NCBI GenBank assembly: GCA_002309175.1
Contig: DBWX01000010.1
Span: 140,381 to 157,897 of the forward strand
Reading direction: 5' to 3'
Source: Ruminococcaceae bacterium UBA1227
Lineage (GTDB): Bacteria > Bacillota > Clostridia > Oscillospirales > Acutalibacteraceae
DNA: 17,517 nt
Positions 1 to 6,520 of the stretch are shown here, one piece after another. The translations under genes were made by a program, and so were the position numbers. The notes below the pieces were generated by a model. It was not told the origin of the DNA. It ran no database searches and saw only the letters and a program-made list of their open reading frames with translations. Position 1 is the stretch's first letter. Every line of letters begins with the position of its first letter.

Positions 1-1371
1 CGGTTCGAGTTCGAACCGTCGCTGCACGAGCTCTGCGCCGGTTCAACCCATCCCAAGATGCGGGATATGCTGCATATATATCAGGACCTCGGAGTAAATC
101 AGAAATTCATCAAAGAAGATTACCTCTACAGAGTAATCTGCAAGGGCAAAAACGGCTACGACCACAAGATCAAAGCCACAAGAGAGGGATTCATTGAATC
201 AATGGAGGAGGCGGCCCCGGGCTGCCGTCCTCAGATAGAACTCCTCTTTAAACTCAACAGCCTCTTTGATGACGCTCAGATTTATATGGACGAATGCGGC
301 GGCGTTTCGGGCATGAACCCGATAACGCTCATCACAAAGTACGGCGACTTCATCCGGGCCGCCGGAAACAGCACCGACAAGTTGCTGGATTCCATAGGTC
401 TCAAAGACAAGGCAAAGTCGCTCGTAAATACTTACTGGGGATATCTCGGCGACCCGCCGCGTGATTTAAACGCCATGCACTTCATAAGCCTCCTCGCTGC
501 CTATGCGGAGGCTCAGCCGTACATACCGCCTGACCGTTCGCACGGCATGTCACTGGCTATGGTCAAATGCATTCAGAAAAACGGCGGCGAAATCCGATAC
601 AACAGCGAAGTCAGAGAATTCCTCTACAACGAAAAAGGCGCCGCAATCGGTGTCGTCGCAAACGGCGAGGAGTTTTTCGCAAAGAAGATTATCTCCAACA
701 TCATACCGAACAACGTAATGAACCTGAGCTTTTACACGAAAAAGTTCATGCGTAAACTGGCAAATGCCAGAAAGATGGGTATGTCTGTCGGCTGCGTCTA
801 TCTCGGACTTGACGCCACCGCTGAGGAACTCGGAATTGAGGATTACAGCGTATTCGTCCTTCAGGATCCCGATGCAAATAAGCAGTACGACCTGCGCCGC
901 GAATATGGTTTCTACATTGTCAATTGCTTAAACACCGTACTTCCTGACGCATCACCCGAAGGCACTTCCATGCTGTTCTTCACAATCCCCTACTTTGACG
1001 GTGACTTCCCGGACAATATCACTCCTTCAGAGTACAAGAAGTACAAGAATGAAGTTGCGAAGAAATACATCACCGACTATGAGAAGATTTCGGGCATAGA
1101 CATCATGTCGCATATTGAGGAAATCTCGGTTGCGACTCCCGTAACATTCGCCCGCTATCTCTCTACACCTAACGGCACAATCTATGGCTATATGAGCCAG
1201 ACCTGGGACAATGTCGTAAACCGTGTTGTCTTCAAGGATCTCGAAAACCGCATAAAGAACATGAAGTTCTGCGGCGGCCACTCACTCCGTGGCGATGGCT
1301 ATCCCTCAGCCTTCATAACCGGTGAAATTATGGCCAACGAGACAATAAACGAACTGAAGGAGGGTAAATAA
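1..1371 (+). CDS. Phytoene-dehydrogenase-like NAD(P)/FAD-dependent oxidoreductase, 5'-truncated by window edge
   Basis: The reading frame is open from base 1 and carries 19 codons (ending STHPK) before the first ATG at 58, so that ATG is internal and the gene begins outside the window. The visible 456 residues resemble the substrate-binding and C-terminal FAD parts of the CrtI/phytoene desaturase/retinol saturase superfamily. The start has the FEPSLHELCAGSTHP-type segment. The last 35 residues carry the C-terminal FAD signature GGHSLRGDGYPSAFITGE, the family's GA...PGGGxxGA...G motif. The N-terminal dinucleotide-binding GxGxxG lies upstream and cannot be seen. The stop TAA is immediately followed by the ATG of a flavin/[2Fe-2S] reductase, so the two are almost certainly co-translated and may work as donor and acceptor. 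The substrate is unknown. Desaturation, isomerisation or reduction of a C=C bond are all possible, and in an anaerobe reduction is plausible. Family call confident, function not. Confidence 0.85.
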   Translation, partial: RFEFEPSLHELCAGSTHPKMRDMLHIYQDLGVNQKFIKEDYLYRVICKGKNGYDHKIKATREGFIESMEEAAPGCRPQIELLFKLNSLFDDAQIYMDECGGVSGMNPITLITKYGDFIRAAGNSTDKLLDSIGLKDKAKSLVNTYWGYLGDPPRDLNAMHFISLLAAYAEAQPYIPPDRSHGMSLAMVKCIQKNGGEIRYNSEVREFLYNEKGAAIGVVANGEEFFAKKIISNIIPNNVMNLSFYTKKFMRKLANARKMGMSVGCVYLGLDATAEELGIEDYSVFVLQDPDANKQYDLRREYGFYIVNCLNTVLPDASPEGTSMLFFTIPYFDGDFPDNITPSEYKKYKNEVAKKYITDYEKISGIDIMSHIEEISVATPVTFARYLSTPNGTIYGYMSQTWDNVVNRVVFKDLENRIKNMKFCGGHSLRGDGYPSAFITGEIMANETINELKEGK

Positions 1372-2580
1372 ATGGCTAAATCTCTTATTCCGAAACTCCC
1401 TCTTTATCCGTTCATTTTCAGTGCGGTAAAACGTGTCATTGAGGTGCTTAAGACTCCCGATACACCGGTGAAAAGGCTTGAGGATTACCCCGCAAATAAG
1501 CTTGCGAATTCCCTCCATCCGGCAAAGCAGCACCTGAAAGTCGTAAAGATTGTCAAATGGTCTGAAGATATGAAGACCTATGTTTTTGCACCGGATGAAG
1601 CCGCAGGCACAACGTCTCTTGCATGGTTCTCCGCAGGATCATATCTCTCAATCACCTACAGAGATAAGAACATCAGTTTCACACGACCCTATTCAATTTC
1701 CTCGGCCCCGAGGGAGAGCCTTGAAAACCACTACTGTGTAACGGTCAAGAGAACCGAGGCTCCCACGGCTTCAAACTATATCCTGGACAACTGGATAATC
1801 GGCACCAAGGCCGTCGCGTCCGACCCGCAGGGCGAATTCACATATGAACCCCTGCGTGATGCGAAACGGGTTATAGGCATCGCCGGCGGCAGCGGCATCA
1901 CACCGTTTCGCTCAATGGCCTACGCCATTGCGGACGGCGACGAGGATTTCGAACTCACCATCCTATACGGCAGCCGCACATTGAAGGACGCAGTCTTCTC
2001 TGATGAACTTAAGGCTCTCTCTGAGACCTGTCCGAAGATCAAACTGATAAACGTACTCAGTGAGCAGAGAGCCAAGGGCTGCAAGTACGGCTTCGTAACT
2101 GCAAAGCTCATTGAGAGTGTTGTGCCCAAAGGAGAGGAGTATTCCCTCTTCGTCTGCGGACCTCAGGCAATGTACAGATACCTTGACGCAGAGATAGAAA
2201 AGCTCGGTATCAGGCCCAAATTCGTACGTCAGGAACTCTTCGGCGAGTACTCTCATCCTGAAAACGATCCCGAGTACAAGGGCAATATCAAGGGTAAGTA
2301 CAAGCTGACTGTCAAGATGGCAGGCAAGGAGTATGTCGTTCCCTGCAGAGCTGATACCACAGTGCTTCGCGCACTTGAGGAAGCAGGCATAGACGCACCC
2401 AACAGATGCCGCAGTGGCAAGTGCGGCTGGTGCCATGCGCAACTCCTCAAAGGCAAGGTCTATACGCCGAAAAGCGTTGACGGCCGCCGCATCGGCGACA
2501 TTGAGTACGGGTACATTCATCCCTGCTCCTGTTTCCCGCTCGGCAGCATTACAATAGACATACCGCCTATGCCGCAATAA
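1372..2580 (+). CDS. Flavin/NAD(P)H oxidoreductase with C-terminal plant-type [2Fe-2S] domain
   Basis: 402 aa, starting one base after the upstream stop, with a good RBS (GAAGGAGGG) inside the preceding gene. Residues about 52-155 form a ferredoxin-reductase-type FAD-binding barrel with the flavin motif RPYS at 105-108. Residues about 165-290 form the NAD(P)-binding domain, with GIAGGSGITPFRSM at 169-182 and the VCGPQAMY element at 261-268. Residues about 310-402 are a ferredoxin-like [2Fe-2S] domain with C346-x4-C351-x2-C354 and a fourth ligand at C385 or C387. This is the order of phthalate dioxygenase reductase/Hmp-type electron-transfer proteins. It should move hydride from NAD(P)H through flavin to the iron-sulfur cluster and on to a partner. 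The obvious partner is the adjoining phytoene-dehydrogenase-like flavoprotein (inference). The basic, proline-rich first 50 residues lie outside recognised domains. No oxygenase gene is visible nearby. Confidence 0.87.
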   Translation: MAKSLIPKLPLYPFIFSAVKRVIEVLKTPDTPVKRLEDYPANKLANSLHPAKQHLKVVKIVKWSEDMKTYVFAPDEAAGTTSLAWFSAGSYLSITYRDKNISFTRPYSISSAPRESLENHYCVTVKRTEAPTASNYILDNWIIGTKAVASDPQGEFTYEPLRDAKRVIGIAGGSGITPFRSMAYAIADGDEDFELTILYGSRTLKDAVFSDELKALSETCPKIKLINVLSEQRAKGCKYGFVTAKLIESVVPKGEEYSLFVCGPQAMYRYLDAEIEKLGIRPKFVRQELFGEYSHPENDPEYKGNIKGKYKLTVKMAGKEYVVPCRADTTVLRALEEAGIDAPNRCRSGKCGWCHAQLLKGKVYTPKSVDGRRIGDIEYGYIHPCSCFPLGSITIDIPPMPQ

Positions 2581-2585
2581 AAAAC

Positions 2586-2610
2586 AAACCCCGTGGATTC
2601 CACGGGGTTT
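2586..2610. terminator. Rho-independent terminator between convergent genes
   Basis: A perfect 11-bp GC-rich stem (2586-2596 pairs with 2600-2610) with a 3-nt loop starts 5 bases after the oxidoreductase stop. It is followed by a T-rich stretch on the plus strand (TTTATCTTTATT) and by TTTGTTTT on the minus strand, so it can end both the left-hand operon and the convergent uracil-DNA glycosylase gene. Confidence 0.9.
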
Positions 2611-2614
2611 ATCT

Positions 2615-3160
2615 TTATTCTGCCGCTTCTTTTATCTTTCGTATGTCTTCAAGAAGAAGCGGTTTGTTATTGATGTTTCTCAGAATTGCTGCCGGATGGA
2701 AAGCGGCGGTGAAGAGGCGGCCGTCAATTTCATAAAACTCGCCGTGCTGCTTTGTGACCTTGAAGTCCTTGCCCAGAAAATGCGAGGCCGCGACCCTGCC
2801 GAGGCATACGACAATCTTCGGATCTACGAGCTTTATCTGCTCCTCAAGGAAGTGTATGCATGCCTGCTTTTCGTCTGTCTTCGGGTCCCTGTTTTCGGGT
2901 GGTCTGCACTTCACCATATTGGCGATGTAGATGTTTTTCTCCCTTGAGAGACCGTATTTCTCAAGGCATTCATCCAGCAGTTTTCCCGACCTGCCGACAA
3001 ACGGCAGGCCCTCTCTGTCCTCGTTTTCGCCGGGTCCTTCACCGATTAAAAATATGTCGGCATTCGGGTTTCCGTATCCGAAAACGAGATTATTTCGGGT
3101 TTTGTAAAGGTCACAGCCTTTACACTCTTCACATTTTTGTTTCAGATTTTCCAAAGTCAT
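2615..3160 (-). CDS. Family 4 uracil-DNA glycosylase with [4Fe-4S] cluster
   Basis: 181 aa. It removes uracil from DNA arising by cytosine deamination or dUMP incorporation, starting base excision repair. Motif 1 is GEGPGENED (40-48) and motif 2 HPAAILR (155-161), both typical of family 4 UDGs. The four cluster cysteines C13, C16, C85 and C101 have the C-x2-C...C-x15-C spacing of the thermophilic family 4 enzymes. A longer frame with an ATG at 3196 exists, but the ATG at 3160 is preferred. It has an AGAAGGTGG RBS 7 nt upstream, and the 3196 start would lie upstream of the likely transcription start set by the promoter at 3185-3213. The gene is monocistronic, convergent with the redox operon and divergent from htpG. 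Confidence in the family is high. Some members of this superfamily are annotated as phage SPO1 DNA polymerase-related proteins. Confidence 0.93.
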   Translation of the reverse strand: MTLENLKQKCEECKGCDLYKTRNNLVFGYGNPNADIFLIGEGPGENEDREGLPFVGRSGKLLDECLEKYGLSREKNIYIANMVKCRPPENRDPKTDEKQACIHFLEEQIKLVDPKIVVCLGRVAASHFLGKDFKVTKQHGEFYEIDGRLFTAAFHPAAILRNINNKPLLLEDIRKIKEAAE

Positions 3161-3167
3161 GGTTTTT

Positions 3168-3176
3168 CCACCTTCT
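3168..3176 (-). promoter_or_regulatory. RBS that fixes the uracil-DNA glycosylase start
   Basis: AGAAGGTGG on the minus strand lies 7 nt before the ATG at 3160, which begins MTLENLKQK. The alternative ATG at 3196 has no comparable site. Confidence 0.75.
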
Positions 3177-3184
3177 GAAACTAT

Positions 3185-3213
3185 ATTATAATTCATTTAA
3201 CAAACCTTGACAA
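3185..3213 (-). promoter_or_regulatory. Promoter for uracil-DNA glycosylase
   Basis: On the minus strand, TTGTCA (3213-3208) and a perfect TATAAT (3190-3185) are separated by exactly 17 bp. The predicted transcript begins near 3178, giving a leader of about 18 nt before the ATG at 3160. Confidence 0.72.
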
Positions 3214-3225
3214 TTGTGGTATTAT
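3197..3225 (+). promoter_or_regulatory. htpG: Likely promoter for htpG
   Basis: TTAACA (3197-3202) and TATTAT (3220-3225) on the plus strand are 17 bp apart, 5/6 matches each to the vegetative consensus. This site interlocks with the minus-strand promoter: its -35 falls in the spacer of the other. No CIRCE (HrcA) inverted repeat is visible between here and the start codon. Confidence 0.5.
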
Positions 3226-3273
3226 ATATGTCGAGTTTATGGTAAAAATATTCTTTAAAAGGAGATTTTTGCT

Positions 3274-5118
3274 ATGCGTAAGAAGCAATTCAAAGCTGAG
3301 TCAAAGCGACTCATGGACATGATGGTCAACTCCATCTACACAAACAAGGAGATCTTTCTCCGTGAAATAATCTCAAACGCGAGCGACGCCATAGACAAGC
3401 TCGCATTTTTGTCCCTCACGGACGACAAAGTGGGCCTCTCCCGCTCCGATTTTCAGATTACACTGAACGTTGACAAAGAGAACCGTATTCTCACGGTCTC
3501 CGACAACGGCATCGGCATGAATGCGGATGAGCTCGAAAACAATCTCGGCATCATTGCCCATTCGGGCAGCCGCGCTTTCTCGCAGGAGAACGCCGATGCC
3601 GACCTCTCCGACACGGAGATCATCGGCCAGTTCGGCGTAGGTTTCTACTCCGCCTTCATGGTATCCGATAAAATCACCGTCATCACAAGGAAGTACGGTG
3701 AGGACCAGGGCTACCGCTGGGAGTCCTCAGGCGTTGACGGCTACACGATTGAGCCCTGCGACCGCGACACGGTCGGCACGGACATCATCATGCACATAAA
3801 GGAAGACGGCGAGGAGCCGAACGAGTACTCAAGGTATCTTCAGGAATATACTCTCCGAAGCCTCATAAAGAAGTACTCCGACTATATCCGCTTCCCGATT
3901 AAGATGCTCGTGAAAAAGGATGACGCCGAGGAGTATGAAACCTTAAACTCCATGGTTCCCATCTGGCACAAGAAGAAATCGGAAGTCACTCAGGAAGAGT
4001 ATGACAACTACTACAAGGAGCACTGGATGGACATAACGGCTCCCGTCTGCACCATCCCCATCTCAACCGACGGCACCGTCTCCTACGAGGCGCTCATATA
4101 CGTCCCTGCAGAGGCACCGACCATGTACTACACCGAGGAGTTCAAGAAGGGCCTTCAGCTCTACAGCTCCGGTGTCATGATCATGGACAAGTGCGAGGAC
4201 CTGGTACCCGATGCCTTCAACTTCATAAAAGGCGTTGTCGAGTCACCCGACCTCTCACTCAATATCTCCCGTGAGATGCTCCAGCAGAGCAGACAGCTCT
4301 CGGCCATCCGCGGCCATATTGAGAAAAAGGTCAAGGCCGAGCTCAAAAAGCTCATGGAGACAAACCGCGAGGCCTATGAAAACTTCTACAAGTACTATGG
4401 CCGCCACTTCAAGGCTAACCTCCTTGAGACATACGGAATGAGCAAGGAACTCGTCTCCGACCTCCTCCTCTTCTACTCCTCAACAGAGCGCAAGCTCGTC
4501 ACCCTTGAGGAATACGTGAACAGGATGAGTGACGACCAGAAATACATCTACTACGCAACCGGCGAGTCCGTATCCGCAGTTGATGACCTGCCTCAGGCAG
4601 AGATAGTCAAGGACCACAACATGGAACTCCTCTATCTCGTAGACCCGGGCGATGAATTCCTCCCCGGTGCCCTCGGCACATTCATGGACAAGCAGTTTAA
4701 GTCCATCAACGATGACGACCTGGGCTTCGAGGACGAGAAGAAGGAAACAGACGAATCCGTCTACAAGGACGCGTTTAAATTCATCAAGGATACTCTCGGC
4801 GACAAAGTCGATGAGATCAAAGCCTCCACAAGGCTCAAGAGCCACCCTGTCTTCATAAGCAGCGGCGACGGCATAACCTTCGAAATGGAGAGATACTTCA
4901 ATGCCGTACAGCCCGGTGTGGCAGGCGCCAAGGCCAAGAGAATCCTTGAGATAAATACAGACCACGATGCCTTCAAAGCCCTCGACGCGGCCAGAAAGGA
5001 CGATCCTGAGAGAGCAAAGAAGATAGCCACCGTACTCTACAACCAGTCCCTGCTCATCGCCGGACTGCCCATAGAGAACCCGACCGAATACACAGACCTT
5101 CTGGTCTCGCTGTTCTGA
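3274..5118 (+). CDS. htpG: Molecular chaperone HtpG (bacterial Hsp90)
   Basis: 614 aa, close to the usual bacterial length of about 620. It is a homodimeric cytosolic ATP-dependent chaperone. The N-terminal GHKL ATPase domain shows the catalytic glutamate in REIISNASDAIDKL (E31, N35, D38), the nucleotide-binding DNGIGM at 77-82 and the lid/phosphate motif GQFGVGFYSAF at 118-128. The middle domain follows, including the region around SLNISREMLQQSR that holds the conserved arginine contacting ATP. The C-terminal dimerisation domain ends in LLVSLF without the eukaryotic MEEVD tail, as expected. The RBS AAAAGGAGA precedes the ATG by about 8 nt. Transcription probably continues into the pduL-type gene 22 bp downstream. 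The promoter region lacks a CIRCE operator, so regulation is not the HrcA type as far as can be seen. Confidence 0.97.
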   Translation: MRKKQFKAESKRLMDMMVNSIYTNKEIFLREIISNASDAIDKLAFLSLTDDKVGLSRSDFQITLNVDKENRILTVSDNGIGMNADELENNLGIIAHSGSRAFSQENADADLSDTEIIGQFGVGFYSAFMVSDKITVITRKYGEDQGYRWESSGVDGYTIEPCDRDTVGTDIIMHIKEDGEEPNEYSRYLQEYTLRSLIKKYSDYIRFPIKMLVKKDDAEEYETLNSMVPIWHKKKSEVTQEEYDNYYKEHWMDITAPVCTIPISTDGTVSYEALIYVPAEAPTMYYTEEFKKGLQLYSSGVMIMDKCEDLVPDAFNFIKGVVESPDLSLNISREMLQQSRQLSAIRGHIEKKVKAELKKLMETNREAYENFYKYYGRHFKANLLETYGMSKELVSDLLLFYSSTERKLVTLEEYVNRMSDDQKYIYYATGESVSAVDDLPQAEIVKDHNMELLYLVDPGDEFLPGALGTFMDKQFKSINDDDLGFEDEKKETDESVYKDAFKFIKDTLGDKVDEIKASTRLKSHPVFISSGDGITFEMERYFNAVQPGVAGAKAKRILEINTDHDAFKALDAARKDDPERAKKIATVLYNQSLLIAGLPIENPTEYTDLLVSLF

Positions 5119-5126
5119 TAAAATGC

Positions 5127-5133
5127 AAAGGAG
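5127..5133 (+). promoter_or_regulatory. RBS that fixes the phosphotransacylase start
   Basis: AAAGGAG lies 7 nt before the ATG at 5141. An in-frame ATG at 5123 would place this RBS inside the coding sequence and has no site of its own. Confidence 0.75.
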
Positions 5134-5140
5134 AAAAAAC

Positions 5141-5710
5141 ATGCAGATCTTACTTGAAACATCCGCCCGCCACCTCCATGTCACAAGAGAGGTACTCGAC
5201 ATCCTCTTTGGCGAGGGTTACGAACTCACACATAAAAAGGATCTCTCCCAGCCCGGCCAGTTCGCCTGCGAGGAGAGAGTCAAAGTCGTAGGCCCCAAGG
5301 GCGAGTTCCCGACCGTCTCAATTCTCGGTCCCATCCGTCCGGCGACACAGGTTGAGCTCTCAGCCGCCGATGCACGCAAAATCGGCATCGCCGCTCCCGT
5401 ACGTGAGTCCGGCGACATCAAAGGCTCAGGTGCCTGCAAGCTCGTAGGTCCCTGCGGTGAAGTTGACATCGAGGAAGGCGTAATCGTTGCAAAGCGCCAT
5501 ATCCACGCCACTCCCGCCGATGCCGAAGCTCTCGGCGTAAAGGACACCGAAATTGTCAAAGTCAGAGTTGATTCCGACGGACGCTCCCTCATCTTCGACG
5601 ATGTTGTAGTCCGCGTAAGCGAAAAATTCGCTCTCGCCATGCACATCGACACGGACGAGGCCTGCGCCTGCGGCGCCACCCCCGGCATGATGGTCGAAAT
5701 AGTCAAATAA
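5141..5710 (+). CDS. pduL: PduL-type phosphate acyltransferase (phosphotransacylase)
   Basis: 189 aa from the RBS-supported ATG. PduL enzymes interconvert acyl-CoA plus phosphate with acyl-phosphate plus CoA, here probably acetyl or propionyl, linking CoA esters to ATP formation by an acyl kinase. The zinc-binding pattern is present: RHLH (H11, H13), E72, KRHIH (H120, H122) and MHIDTDEA (H168). This matches in order and spacing the two-metal site described for the family. Two related half-repeats, each with an RHxH and a GPxG segment (GPKG at 51, GPCG at 103), are visible. There is no N-terminal encapsulation-peptide-like extension and no microcompartment shell gene nearby, so a cytosolic housekeeping role replacing Pta is more likely than propanediol utilisation (inference). 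It follows htpG by 22 bp and is closed by a strong terminator. Confidence 0.9.
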   Translation: MQILLETSARHLHVTREVLDILFGEGYELTHKKDLSQPGQFACEERVKVVGPKGEFPTVSILGPIRPATQVELSAADARKIGIAAPVRESGDIKGSGACKLVGPCGEVDIEEGVIVAKRHIHATPADAEALGVKDTEIVKVRVDSDGRSLIFDDVVVRVSEKFALAMHIDTDEACACGATPGMMVEIVK

Positions 5711-5721
5711 GACAAAAAGAA

Positions 5722-5765
5722 AAGGCTCTGTAAAGTTTAAACACTTTACAGAGCCTTATTTTTTT
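5722..5765. terminator. Strong bidirectional terminator between pduL and nrdG
   Basis: A perfect 15-bp stem (5722-5736 with 5743-5757) and 6-nt loop is followed by A and a run of seven T on the plus strand. It is preceded by an A-rich GACAAAAAGAAAA stretch that reads as a U-tract on the minus strand. It lies 11 bp after the pduL stop and just past the nrdG stop. Confidence 0.93.
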
Positions 5766-5767
5766 GC

Positions 5768-6316
5768 TCAGTTCAGTTCCGAGAGGACTGTTCTGCCTTC
5801 GGCAAGAGAGCGCTGAACGTCGATAATACGTTGGTTTTTGGAACCCCTGAAGCGGAGGTTCAGGGTCAGCTGCTCTTCAATGAAACGGCCGTCTATGAGA
5901 AGGCTGAGCTCGCGAAGGAGGTCCATCCAGCCGTTCTCCTCGTTTGCTCCCTCTTTGAGTTCCTCGAAAGTCCAGCCGGAAAAGGCCATGACATCAAGGC
6001 CCTCATTCCTGATCTCTTTTGCGAGAACGGTGAGAGCTTTGGCCTGGGTAAAAGGTTCTCCGCCGGAGAGTGTCACTCCGGTTATGAGTTTGTTTTCTTT
6101 TACCGCTTTCATGATATTTTCGACGGTCGTATCATAGCCGCCTTCGGTGAAGGACCAGGTCTGCGGGTTCTGGCATCCCTTGCAGTGATGCGGGCAGCCC
6201 TGGACAAATACAACGAAGCGCCAGCCGGGACCGTCGACAATCGATTCGCGAATAACACCGGCCAGGTGAAGTTTTGTCTCACCCGGCCGGTCGTTAATTA
6301 ACAAGTTATCGGACAT
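5768..6316 (-). CDS. nrdG: Anaerobic ribonucleoside-triphosphate reductase-activating protein (radical SAM)
   Basis: 182 aa. It is the radical-SAM activase that reductively cleaves S-adenosylmethionine and places the glycyl radical on class III ribonucleotide reductase. The [4Fe-4S]/SAM motif is C41-x3-C45-x2-C48 in GCPHHCKGCQNP, and SGGEPF at 84-89 is the SAM-contacting GGE motif. The N-terminal IRESIVDGPGWR region is typical of NrdG/PflA small activases. The ATG overlaps the stop of the upstream 56-aa ORF by one base (TAATG), and a GAAGAGG RBS lies in that ORF, so translation is probably coupled. It is the last gene of the nrdD operon and ends at the terminator at 5722-5765. Its likely target is the glycine of the small ORF rather than of the large subunit (see that entry). 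Confidence 0.96.
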   Translation of the reverse strand: MSDNLLINDRPGETKLHLAGVIRESIVDGPGWRFVVFVQGCPHHCKGCQNPQTWSFTEGGYDTTVENIMKAVKENKLITGVTLSGGEPFTQAKALTVLAKEIRNEGLDVMAFSGWTFEELKEGANEENGWMDLLRELSLLIDGRFIEEQLTLNLRFRGSKNQRIIDVQRSLAEGRTVLSELN

Positions 6317-6486
6317 TAAACCTCTTCAAACTCACCGTTGCCGGTGCCGATTGAGTGCTTAACTCTGTCGTTAACCTCAGCATACTTAGCGTCGTTGAAA
6401 CGATCAAGCGTACCTACGAGATAACCGGTGATTCTGCGGATTCTTTCGAACTTTACGCCTTCACCAACCATTTTTGATTCCATCAT
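6316..6486 (-). CDS. nrdD: Separate glycyl-radical domain of class III ribonucleotide reductase (56 aa)
   Basis: A short ORF, ATG at 6486, with a GGAAG ribosome site 8 nt upstream and a second in-frame ATG directly after the first. After about 13 residues it reads FERIRRITGYLVGTLDRF and continues NDAKYAEVNDRVKHSIGTGNGE. This lines up with the very C-terminus of fused NrdD proteins. As I recall the E. coli sequence, its end runs SRVCGYLG...FNAGKQEEVKRRVKHLGNG. The glycine in ITGY (G21) corresponds to the radical glycine. It starts 34 nt after the large nrdD stop in another frame and overlaps nrdG by one base. It should act in trans with the 775-aa subunit, either as an obligate radical subunit or as a replaceable spare part like GrcA/YfiD for pyruvate formate-lyase (inference). 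Small NRDD-family proteins of this kind may already be annotated in related genomes; I cannot check. Confidence 0.88.
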   Translation of the reverse strand: MMESKMVGEGVKFERIRRITGYLVGTLDRFNDAKYAEVNDRVKHSIGTGNGEFEEV

Positions 6487-6520
6487 TTCAGGTTCTTCCT
6501 TTCTTTGTTCTATAGTCAGG

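Noticed and set aside
1963..2577. 204-codon open frame on the minus strand opposite the [2Fe-2S] reductase
   Set aside because: Antisense to a well-supported domain protein and on the far side of the terminator from any promoter.
3207..3212. TTGACA on the plus strand upstream of htpG
   Set aside because: A perfect -35 by itself, but no -10 lies 16-18 bp downstream. The bases overlap the -35 of the minus-strand promoter, which fits better.
3226..3273. Possible CIRCE or other heat-shock inverted repeat before htpG
   Set aside because: I looked for TTAGCACTC-N9-GAGTGCTAA and for other palindromes and found none.
4480..5202. 240-codon open frame on the minus strand opposite htpG
   Set aside because: It lies entirely antisense to the conserved htpG sequence, its product resembles nothing known, and the frame is open because of codon bias on the other strand.
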